Shown in pieces: positions 57,728 through 64,000 of a DNA stretch of 64,000 nt; the first letter of the stretch is position 1; each line of letters starts with the position of its first letter. The notes under the pieces are model-generated. The model was not told the DNA's origin, made no database searches, and saw only the letters and a program-made list of their open reading frames with translations. The stretch comes from Demequina sp. NBRC 110053 (GTDB taxonomy: Bacteria; Actinomycetota; Actinomycetes; Actinomycetales; Demequinaceae). The translations under genes were made by a program, and so were the position numbers. The stretch lies in assembly GCF_002090095.1 (NCBI RefSeq), contig NZ_BBRJ01000002.1, positions 248,001-312,000 of the forward strand. The letters run 5' to 3'.

Positions 57728-58431
57728 CCACCGAGACGTACAACCTCGTCACCGTCAGCGCCGGCGTGTCCGACCCGTCATCGACGCGGCTGCTCGCCGA
57801 CCGGGCCACCCAGCGCGCCGTCGCGATCCTCGAGTCCCGCGGGCACAGCGTCACGGTCAGCTCGATCGACCTGCGCGAACTGCTCCCGGAGCTGCCCCAG
57901 GCCCTGTCGAGCCAGCTCATGGGACCCAGGTTCACCCAGGCGATCGAGCGCCTGCAGGCCGCCGACGGCATCATCGCCGCCGCGCCGGTGTACAAGGCCG
58001 CCGCCTCAGGGCTGCTGACGAGCTTCTTGCAGGTGCTCGACAACGACCTCCTCATCGGCAAGCCGGTGATCCTCGCCGCGACGGCGGGCACCGCCCGCCA
58101 CGCGCTCGTCGTGGACGGGGAGATGCGCGCGCTCTTCGCCTACCTGCGCGCGCTGCCGGTGCCGACGGGCCTGTTCGCCTCCACCGAGGACTGGACCGAC
58201 AAGGCGCTCGGCACCCGCATCGATCGCGCGGCCACGGAGCTGGCGATCCTCGTCGAGTCGGGCTTCGCGAGAAAGGTGCGCGACGACTCGTGGGCTCGCT
58301 ATCAGCACGAGTACGGATCGGCAGGGGGCACGGAGCTCGGCATCGACCTCGACTCGGACATGATGCGGCTGGCCACGGGCGGCTCGCTCCGTGACGGCTC
58401 GCACGAGCCGTTCGACCTGCGGGACAGCTAG
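57724..58431 (+). CDS. CE1759-family NAD(P)H-dependent FMN reductase
   Basis: The 235-residue flavodoxin-fold reductase has a phosphate-binding start (VTVSAGVSDPSSTRLLAD), APVYKAAASGLLTSFLQVLD and LAATAGTARHALVVDGEM. It should supply reduced FMN to the monooxygenase two genes upstream, forming a two-component system. ATG overlaps the MarR stop. The C-terminal 40 residues are unusual for simple FMN reductases but are expected in this subfamily. Confidence 0.92.
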   Translation: MTTETYNLVTVSAGVSDPSSTRLLADRATQRAVAILESRGHSVTVSSIDLRELLPELPQALSSQLMGPRFTQAIERLQAADGIIAAAPVYKAAASGLLTSFLQVLDNDLLIGKPVILAATAGTARHALVVDGEMRALFAYLRALPVPTGLFASTEDWTDKALGTRIDRAATELAILVESGFARKVRDDSWARYQHEYGSAGGTELGIDLDSDMMRLATGGSLRDGSHEPFDLRDS

Positions 58432-58495
58432 ACGGAAGACCGCGTCGCGCGCGGGCGTTGCCCTAGGCGCCATCCACACCGACGAAGGGATCACG

Positions 58496-58783
58496 ATGAC
58501 CGACACGACCTGGAACGAGGACGCGCAACGCTACGAGCTGCGCGTCGATGGCGACCTCGCAGGCTTCATCGAGACGGAGCGCGATGGCGATGTCCTCGCC
58601 TTGACCCACACGGAGCTGCTCGAGTCGTATCAGGGCAAGGGGCTGTCCAAGCCTCTGATCTCCGCGGCGCTCGAGGACGCCATCGAGAAGAATCTGACGG
58701 TCGCGCCCATCTGCGGTGCTGTCGCGGCCTACGTCGAGCGCCACGACGTGCCGGGACTCCAGCTGGTGGACAAGCAGGGGTGA
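58496..58783 (+). CDS. Small GNAT-like N-acetyltransferase (COG2388 type)
   Basis: The 95-residue protein matches the short YjdJ/GtnT-type acetyltransferase family, a minimal GNAT fold with the acetyl-CoA-binding segment HTELLESYQGKGLSKPLISA followed by KNLTVAPICGAVAAYVERH. Members may acetylate small aliphatic amines or proteins; the physiological substrate is unknown. GAAGGG precedes ATG 58496. The pirin gene overlaps its stop by GTGA. Confidence 0.9.
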   Translation: MTDTTWNEDAQRYELRVDGDLAGFIETERDGDVLALTHTELLESYQGKGLSKPLISAALEDAIEKNLTVAPICGAVAAYVERHDVPGLQLVDKQG

Positions 58784-59772
58784 CGCGGCTCGATGCGCCG
58801 TCCGACGTGACCGACGAGGTCGCGGAGGCGGGCATGGGCACGAGCGCGCGTCCCGGGCCGCGCGCGATCATGCTCGAGGCCCGCGACGTCCCGTTGGGCG
58901 GACTGCGGTCCATGACCGTCAGGCGCGCCCTGCCTCAACGAGAGCTGCCCACCATCGGCGCCTGGTGCTTCGTCGACCGGTTCGGGCCGCAGGTGACGAC
59001 GATGACGGTCGACGCCCACCCGCACACGGGCCTGCAGACGGTGACGTGGCCGCTCACAGGCGAGGTGCGCCACCGGGACTCGCTCGCATCTCACGTGGTG
59101 CTGCGGCCGGGAGCCCTCAATCTCATGACGGCCGGCCGCGGCGTGGCCCACACGGAGCACTCCGTCGCTCCCGACACTGAGCTCGACGCGATCCAGTTCT
59201 GGGTGGCGCTGCCGGAGTCGACCCGGCACGCGGGCGCGGCCTTCGAGACTCATGCGACGCTCCCCGCGGTGGCGCTGTCCGGAGGCGCGACCGCGACCGT
59301 CGTGCTCGGCGAGCTCGCCGGGGCGCGCTCGCCCGCGAGCGTCCACACGCCCATTGTGGGCGCTCAGGTCGAGCTGCCGGCAGGCTCGACGGCGCGGGTG
59401 CCGCTCGACCGCGCCTGGGAGCACGGAATCCTCCACATCGACGGAGACATCGAGGTGATCGCGGACGGCGGCGTGGAGCTCGGTCGCCCGCAGGACAGCG
59501 CGATCCTGTACCTCGGCACCGATCGCACCTCGGTCACGCTCCGCACGCGGGAGGGCGCTCGCGCCTTCGTCCTCGGCGGCGAGCCCTTCGCCGACGACCT
59601 CGTGATGTGGTGGAACTTCGTGGGGCGCAGCCACGAGGAGATCGCCGACGCGCGCGAGGCCTGGGAGGCTCACGACGCGCGGTTCGGCGTGGTCCCCGAG
59701 GCGGACGGCGTACGAATTCCCGCTCCCCCGCTCCCCGCAGTGCGGCTGACGCCGCGGCGGCGCAGAATCTAG
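58780..59772 (+). CDS. Pirin family protein
   Basis: Pirins are bicupin iron proteins; some have quercetin dioxygenase activity or bind regulators. The 330-residue sequence shows the N-terminal metal site in DAHPHTGLQTVTWPLTGEV and the other ligands in RGVAHTEHS. A second cupin follows with EHGILHIDGDIEV. The GTG start overlaps the acetyltransferase stop; the first 28 residues before AIMLEARDVPLGG are non-conserved, so the real start may be the ATG 18 codons later. The stop codon shares CTAG with that of the convergent gene. Confidence 0.9.
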   Translation: MTRLDAPSDVTDEVAEAGMGTSARPGPRAIMLEARDVPLGGLRSMTVRRALPQRELPTIGAWCFVDRFGPQVTTMTVDAHPHTGLQTVTWPLTGEVRHRDSLASHVVLRPGALNLMTAGRGVAHTEHSVAPDTELDAIQFWVALPESTRHAGAAFETHATLPAVALSGGATATVVLGELAGARSPASVHTPIVGAQVELPAGSTARVPLDRAWEHGILHIDGDIEVIADGGVELGRPQDSAILYLGTDRTSVTLRTREGARAFVLGGEPFADDLVMWWNFVGRSHEEIADAREAWEAHDARFGVVPEADGVRIPAPPLPAVRLTPRRRRI

Positions 59773-60476
59773 GGGCGCGGCACCTCGCGACGAGCCCGCG
59801 CGACCACGCGCCCGCGCTGCGAGTCCCAGAAGCGAGCGAGCATCTCGCGCGCCTCCGCGACGTCGGCATCGGCCCCGAAGAGCTCCGTGCCCGGCTCGAA
59901 GCGCATGCCCTCGGCCAGAGCGCCCGCCGCGACCGGCTCGAAGCCCAGCTGATCGACGAGCGAGCGGACCGCGCGCACATCCCCCTGATCGTCGCCCGCC
60001 ACTGCCACGGCGATCCGGTCGGGCTCACCGCGCTCGCGAGCGAGCTCCTCGAGCGCGTAGGCGCTCAGGTGGTTCAGGGCCTTGACCACCCGGGCCCCCG
60101 GCAGCAGCCGCTGCACCTGCTCGGACGACGACGTGGTGAGGTCCTCGAACTGAGCGAGATGCCCGTCGAGCTCCCACCAGTAATTGGTGGCGTCGATGAC
60201 CAGCGCGCCGTCGAACTGGCTCGGGTCGAGCGCACGCACCTTGCCGAGCGGGAGGGCGAGCACCACGACCTGCGCCCCCGCGGCCTGCTCGACCGTCGCC
60301 GCTCGGGCTCGCGGCGCTGCCGCCTCGACCTGCGCTTGGATCGCGTCCGGCCCTCGCGAAGCCGCGACGGCCACATCGATCTGCGCATGGTCGGCGAGCG
60401 CGGCGAGCGCCAGGCCCACTCGTCCGGCGCCGATGATGCCGAGGTCGCGAGGGAAGGGCGGTGCGATGGGGTCCAC
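59769..60476 (-). CDS. NADPH-dependent F420 reductase-like NAD(P)-binding protein
   Basis: The 235-residue protein has the family Rossmann motif LGIIGAGRVGLALAALA, VVVLALPLGKVRAL, VIDATNYWWELDG and ARVVKALNHLSAYALEEL. Members move hydride between NADPH and coenzyme F420 or act as related reductases; whether this organism makes F420 cannot be judged here. The GTG start follows TACGGT by 6 nt, so it is probably leaderless. It converges with pirin. Confidence 0.85.
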   Translation of the reverse strand: MDPIAPPFPRDLGIIGAGRVGLALAALADHAQIDVAVAASRGPDAIQAQVEAAAPRARAATVEQAAGAQVVVLALPLGKVRALDPSQFDGALVIDATNYWWELDGHLAQFEDLTTSSSEQVQRLLPGARVVKALNHLSAYALEELARERGEPDRIAVAVAGDDQGDVRAVRSLVDQLGFEPVAAGALAEGMRFEPGTELFGADADVAEAREMLARFWDSQRGRVVARARREVPRP

Positions 60477-60546
60477 GCCCGTACCGTACGCCAGGCGACC
60501 GATCGCCGGGCGAGCGCACGGGCGTGACCCGGCGGGTGCATCGGCC

Positions 60547-61332
60547 CTAGTCGCTCACCTTCATCGCGCGGATCCCGACCGCGAGCCCCACTGCCGCGGT
60601 GGCAGCAGCGGCGAGCACGCCCCAGCCCACGGCCGCGTGTGCGAAGTCCCCCGCCATGAGATGGCGCTCGGCCTGGACCACCCAGTTGACGGGATTGAAG
60701 GTCGACACCACGGTCATCCAGCGGGGGCCGGCGTCGAGCGGGAGCAGCATCCCTGACAGGATCAGCAGCGGGAAGATCAGTGTCTGCTGCACGGCCCAGA
60801 ACGCCCACTCTCGATCCTTGGTCTTGAGCGCGAGGGCGTAGGACAACGACCCGAGACCCACGCCGAACGCCGCGAGAATCACCAGGCCCACGAGCAGGCC
60901 GAGCGGGTTGGCGCGGAACCCGAACGGCCATGCGATCGCCACGATCACGAGCACCTGCACCACGATGGGCACGACCTCCTTGAGCGCGCGGCCGGCGAGC
61001 AGCGAGGCGCGCGACAGCGGAGCCACGAGGGTGCGCTCGTGCGAGCCGGTCATCATCTCGTACTGGAGGTTCGAGCCCGTCGCACCGGTGCCGAACAGGA
61101 CGATCATCGCGAGCACGCCGGGCACGAACCACGCGAGCGTGTCCGCGGTGGACTCCCCTGAGGTGCCGATGAGCAGCGGGGTGAACAGCCCCAGGAAGAC
61201 GAGCGGCTGGACGAGCGAGAAGATCACCGAGAACGGATCGCGGGCGACGGGGCGCAGCTCGCGGAGCATGACGTTGAAGGTGTCTCGCGCGCCGGACCGT
61301 CCGGCAGCACGGGTGATGTCGACAGCAGTCAT
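60547..61332 (-). CDS. ABC-2 type exporter permease
   Basis: The 261-residue protein has six predicted membrane helices and the ABC-2 family features FSVIFSLVQPLVFLGLFTPL, the cytoplasmic EMMTGSHERTLVAPLSR loop after GATGSNLQY, and a VSTFNPVNWVVQAERHLM segment. With the overlapping upstream ATPase it forms a DrrAB-like drug or lipid exporter. ATG 61332 overlaps the ATPase stop (ATGA). Substrate unknown. Confidence 0.92.
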   Translation of the reverse strand: MTAVDITRAAGRSGARDTFNVMLRELRPVARDPFSVIFSLVQPLVFLGLFTPLLIGTSGESTADTLAWFVPGVLAMIVLFGTGATGSNLQYEMMTGSHERTLVAPLSRASLLAGRALKEVVPIVVQVLVIVAIAWPFGFRANPLGLLVGLVILAAFGVGLGSLSYALALKTKDREWAFWAVQQTLIFPLLILSGMLLPLDAGPRWMTVVSTFNPVNWVVQAERHLMAGDFAHAAVGWGVLAAAATAAVGLAVGIRAMKVSD

Positions 61333-62342
61333 GATGAGGCTCCTTCGGTGGCGGGGGTGGGGGTGGTCTCGTGCGCCGCGTCCGCTTCGCGCAGGGTCCG
61401 GCCCGTGAGGGCGAGAAAGACGTCGTCGAGGGTGGGCGGGACGCCCGTGGCGCGCTCGACGGCAAGTCCCTGGGCGTCGAGGTCGCGAATCAGGCGCGGC
61501 AGCAGGCGCTCCCCGTCGTCGACGTTGGCCGCGACCGTCGTGGCGTCGGGACGCGTGGTCGCGCGCTCGGCGAGCCTCCCGATGGTGGCCTCGGCTGCAT
61601 CCGCATCGGCCGCGCTGGCGAACCCCAGCGTGATCGCGTCGCCCGCGAGGGTCGCCTTGAGCGCCGGGGCCGTGTCGTCCGCGATCACGCGGCCGGCGTC
61701 CATGACCATGACGCGCTCCGCGTAGCGGTCGGCCTCGTCGAGGTAGTGGGTCGTGAGGAAGACCGTCGTGCCATGCTGCTCGCGCAGGTCGAGGATGTGC
61801 TGCCAGAGGTTGGCCCGGCTCTGCGGGTCCAGGCCGGTGGAGGGCTCGTCGAGGAAGATCAGCGGCGGGGCGTGCATGAGCCCCAGTGCGATGTCGAGCC
61901 TGCGCTTCTGCCCGCCCGACAGCTGCTGGACGGTGCGCGTCGCGAAGCTCGCGAGGTCGAGCGACTCGATGAGCGCATCGGCCCGTGCCTTGGCCTGCTT
62001 CGCGGGCACGCCGTAGAAGGCGCCCTGGCTCAGCAGCTCGTCGCGGACGCGCTGCGCGAACGAGCCCGACGTGCCTTGGCCGACGTAGCCGATGCGCGCG
62101 CGGACCTGCTCGGGTGTGGTCGCGATGTCGTGGCCCACCACGCGGGCGCCCCCCGAGGTGGGCGGGATCAGCGTGGTGAGCATGCGGATGGTGGTGGACT
62201 TGCCCGCGCCGTTGGGGCCGAGGAAGGCGACGAGGCCTCCCGGCTCGACGGTGAAGGACACGTCGGTGACGGCGTCGACCGTGGTCTTGCCGCGACTGAA
62301 CTGCTTGGTGAGGCCCTCGGCCTCGATGATGGAAGTGGTCAT
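61329..62342 (-). CDS. ABC exporter ATPase (DrrA-like)
   Basis: The 337-residue ATPase has Walker A FLGPNGAGKSTT, signature VQQLSGGQKRRLDIALGLMH, Walker B PLIFLDEPSTGLDP, the switch His in LTTHYLDEAD, and a DrrA-type C-terminal extension ending around PPTLDDVFLALTGR. ATG 62342 fits a leaderless start (TACCGT, 7 nt); a GTG three codons upstream is the alternative. It is divergent from the WYL regulator, and the space between contains a large inverted repeat, so the exporter is probably under that regulator's control. Confidence 0.94.
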   Translation of the reverse strand: MTTSIIEAEGLTKQFSRGKTTVDAVTDVSFTVEPGGLVAFLGPNGAGKSTTIRMLTTLIPPTSGGARVVGHDIATTPEQVRARIGYVGQGTSGSFAQRVRDELLSQGAFYGVPAKQAKARADALIESLDLASFATRTVQQLSGGQKRRLDIALGLMHAPPLIFLDEPSTGLDPQSRANLWQHILDLREQHGTTVFLTTHYLDEADRYAERVMVMDAGRVIADDTAPALKATLAGDAITLGFASAADADAAEATIGRLAERATTRPDATTVAANVDDGERLLPRLIRDLDAQGLAVERATGVPPTLDDVFLALTGRTLREADAAHETTPTPATEGASS

Positions 62343-62362
62343 GCCGCCCACGGTAGGCGCCT

Positions 62363-62385
62363 ATGCGGACAGTTCTCGTCCGCAT
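62363..62385. promoter_or_regulatory. Inverted repeat ATGCGGAC-N7-GTCCGCAT between exporter and WYL genes
   Basis: Perfect 8-bp arms. The repeat covers the -35 regions of both divergent promoters (TACCGT -10 at 62350-62355 for the ATPase; GATTCT -10 at 62393-62398 for the regulator), an ideal position for control of both by the WYL protein. Confidence 0.65.
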
Positions 62386-62404
62386 TGCGTGAGATTCTGG
62401 TCGC

Positions 62405-63406
62405 ATGGCCGACACCACCGCCCGATCGCTCGCCCTGCTCGACCTGCTGCAGCGCCATCGCCAGTGGACCGGCGCCGAGCTCGCCGCGCGGCTGCGCACC
62501 ACCGAGCGCACCATCCGCCGCGACATCGAGCGCCTGCGAGAGCTGGGCTACCGCATCGGCTCGACCGCGGGCCGCGAGGGCGGCTACCGCCTCGAGTCGG
62601 GAGGCACCATGCCGCCATTGCTGCTGAGCGAGGAGGAGGCCGTCGCCATCGCCGTCGGGCTGCGCGTGGCGGCTGCTGAACAGCTGGTCGACGGCGCCGC
62701 GACCGCCCTGTCAGCGATCGCGAAGCTCGAGCAGGTGCTCGAGCCGCAGCTGCGCCGCAAGGTGACGGCGCTGTCGCAGGCCATGACGGCGCCCACCCGC
62801 GGGCCGGGTGCGGACGTGCTGCCCGCGCTGCTCGGGCAGGTGGCGCTCGCTTGCCGGGACCGCGAGCGCGTCAGGTTCGCCTACGAAGACGCCCAGGGCA
62901 GGACCTCGCGTCGGCGGGTCGATCCGCACGCGCTGGCGCCTGCACGAGGCCGGTGGTATCTGGTGGCGTGGGATCTCGAGCGCGAGGACTGGCGCACCTT
63001 CCGCCTCGACCGCATGGCGGGGCTCACAGGTACGGGGGCCCGCTTCACCCCGCACGCGCTGACCCGCGAGGAGATCGACGAGCGCGTCCTCGTCGCCAGC
63101 TCCGCCCAGCGTCAGCCGGTCGAGGCGTTCGCCGTGCTCGCGACGACGCTCGCCGACTTCGAGGCGCGCATGGGCGTGTGGGCGGACGGCGCCACCGCGC
63201 CCGCGCCCGGCACCACCAGGTGGGGCTTCGGCGGCTCGGACGTGCGCGACCTCATGTACGCCATGTCGTGGCTGCCGCAGGACGTCGACTGGACGGTCGA
63301 GATCGACCCGACGCACCGGAGCGCGCTCGCGCAGATGCTCACGACCATGCTGCGGGGGATCGAGAGAGCACCGGCGCCGTCCGCTGACCCGCCCGAGCCC
63401 TCCTAG
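62405..63406 (+). CDS. WYL-domain transcriptional regulator (YafY type)
   Basis: The 333-residue protein has an N-terminal HTH_11 DNA-binding domain (LLQRHRQWTGAELAARL, TERTIRRDIERLRELGY), a WYL domain from about residue 145 (ARGRWYLVAWDLEREDWRTF) and a WCX extension at the C-terminus. WYL domains bind small ligands or nucleic acids; simple YafY-type members often regulate neighbouring genes. It is divergent from the ABC exporter and probably controls it and itself. ATG follows a GATTCT box by 6 nt. Confidence 0.93.
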   Translation: MADTTARSLALLDLLQRHRQWTGAELAARLRTTERTIRRDIERLRELGYRIGSTAGREGGYRLESGGTMPPLLLSEEEAVAIAVGLRVAAAEQLVDGAATALSAIAKLEQVLEPQLRRKVTALSQAMTAPTRGPGADVLPALLGQVALACRDRERVRFAYEDAQGRTSRRRVDPHALAPARGRWYLVAWDLEREDWRTFRLDRMAGLTGTGARFTPHALTREEIDERVLVASSAQRQPVEAFAVLATTLADFEARMGVWADGATAPAPGTTRWGFGGSDVRDLMYAMSWLPQDVDWTVEIDPTHRSALAQMLTTMLRGIERAPAPSADPPEPS

Positions 63407-63409
63407 GCT
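63404..63409 (+). promoter_or_regulatory. -10 box (TAGGCT) that includes the WYL gene stop codon
   Basis: TAGGCT, 7 nt, then ATG 63417 of the phosphatase gene. Its TAG is also the stop codon of the WYL regulator. Confidence 0.45.
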
Positions 63410-63416
63410 GGGCGGC

Positions 63417-64000
63417 ATGCCCGCTACTCCCCGCGCAGTGTTCCTCGACGTCGACGGCACGTACGCCTCCCACGGCTCCGTGCCCGGAGAGCATGTGGAG
63501 GCGGTCCGCGCCGTGCGCGCGAGAGGGCACCGCGTGTTCCTGTGCACGGGACGGCCGCGCGCCCTGCTGTCCGAGGCGATCCTCGCGGCAGGGTTCGACG
63601 GCGCAGTGTGCGGCGCGGGCGCCTATGCGGAGCTCGACGGCCGGGTGCTGGCTGATGAGGCGTTCCCCGCCGATCTCGCCGCGCGCACTCTCGACACCTT
63701 CGCTCGCCACCACGCGAACATCACCGTGGAGGCGACGGAGGCGATGTACGTGCTGCCCAGCGGACGGGACGCCATGGACGCCAAGGCGCCGGCGGGCGGC
63801 GGCAGGCAGGCACAGGTGTGGCAGGACATCATCGCGGCGCGGCGCGTGGTGGACACGTTCGCCGGGGTGCGGTTCGCGAAGATCGTCTCCTTCGAGGCCG
63901 ACGTCCCCCTGGCGCAGATCGCGCAGGAGATCGGGCGGGAGGTGGCCGCAGTGGAGACGTCCATCGAGGACCTCGGCCGCGGCTCGGGCGAGCTGTACCT
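63417..64000 (+). CDS. Cof-type HAD phosphatase (cut by right edge)
   Basis: The first 194 codons of a HAD-superfamily IIB phosphatase are visible. Motif I is FLDVDGTYASHG (nucleophile Asp11), motif II is the Thr/Gly segment VFLCTGRPRALL, and a cap domain follows; motif III and IV lie beyond the edge. Cof-type enzymes dephosphorylate sugar phosphates, flavins or pyridoxal phosphate, and the specific substrate is unclear. ATG 63417 is placed 7 nt after TAGGCT. The gene is on the same strand as the WYL regulator and 10 nt after it. Confidence 0.9.
   Translation, partial: MPATPRAVFLDVDGTYASHGSVPGEHVEAVRAVRARGHRVFLCTGRPRALLSEAILAAGFDGAVCGAGAYAELDGRVLADEAFPADLAARTLDTFARHHANITVEATEAMYVLPSGRDAMDAKAPAGGGRQAQVWQDIIAARRVVDTFAGVRFAKIVSFEADVPLAQIAQEIGREVAAVETSIEDLGRGSGELY

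Noticed and set aside
1..64000. Search for tRNA, rRNA, insertion sequences, prophage and att sites
   Set aside because: No CCA-ended cloverleaf, transposase, integrase or flanking repeat pair was recognised by reading. A tRNAscan/ISfinder run would settle it.

Overview
The window is very GC-rich DNA from an actinobacterium, most probably a Micrococcales member (Cellulomonas/Demequina-like; this is my inference). The signs are nearly exclusive G/C third codon positions, the gene order mazF-like / rpsT / holA / comEC / comEA / degV-like / leuS, an NnaR-type HemD-HTH regulator, the CE1758/CE1759 flavin pair, and many genes whose start codon lies 6-7 nt after a TANNNT-type -10 box (leaderless transcripts). 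Gene density is high, most same-strand genes overlap by 4 nt (ATGA or GTGA), and I see no insertion sequence, prophage, CRISPR, tRNA or rRNA.

Layout. 1-8.2 kb: housekeeping (C-terminus of a probable PemK/MazF toxin, rpsT, holA, comEC, comEA, a DegV lipid-binding protein, leuS). 8.4-15.4 kb: cell envelope. Two secreted VanY-type D,D-carboxypeptidases with SLH-like repeats are convergent with a 1130-residue protein that joins a GT2 glycosyltransferase, a GT4 glycosyltransferase and a polysaccharide pyruvyl transferase. SLH domains classically bind pyruvylated wall polysaccharide, so this may be a compact display system. 15.4-18.8 kb: an ATP-grasp / alpha-E / transglutaminase operon, a widespread but uncharacterised peptide-forming or modifying system; here the ATP-grasp carries a polyglutamine tail. 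18.9-19.4 kb: a membrane PH-domain protein.

19.4-39.3 kb: a molybdenum-nitrate supercluster. mogA-moaE-moaA, a MerR/TOBE regulator and modABC run on the plus strand. moeB-moeA-moaC-mobA, a DUF6457 gene and moaD run on the minus strand. Upstream of moeB, on the same strand, are a siroheme branch (cysG, the HemD-HTH regulator nnaR and a CbiX chelatase) and the assimilatory operon narK-nasA-nasB-nirB-nirD. Together they cover molybdate uptake, molybdenum cofactor synthesis, nitrate uptake, nitrate and nitrite reductases, and the siroheme of nitrite reductase. A perfect 20-bp palindrome and a leaderless 9-codon upstream ORF sit between nirD and cysG.

39.8-44.9 kb: hemC-hemD-hemB-hemL supplies the tetrapyrrole precursor that cysG also uses; a CopC-like secreted protein follows. 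45-48.2 kb: two GT4 glycosyltransferases and an SGNH hydrolase. 48.2-64 kb: a DoxX-like membrane protein, an M3 peptidase, a TetR/GH3/MFS/fructosamine-kinase group with an operator palindrome, a luciferase-like monooxygenase/MarR/FMN-reductase operon, a small acetyltransferase, pirin, an F420-reductase-like NAD(P)-binding protein, and an ABC-2 exporter divergent from a WYL regulator with a palindrome between them. A HAD phosphatase runs off the right edge.
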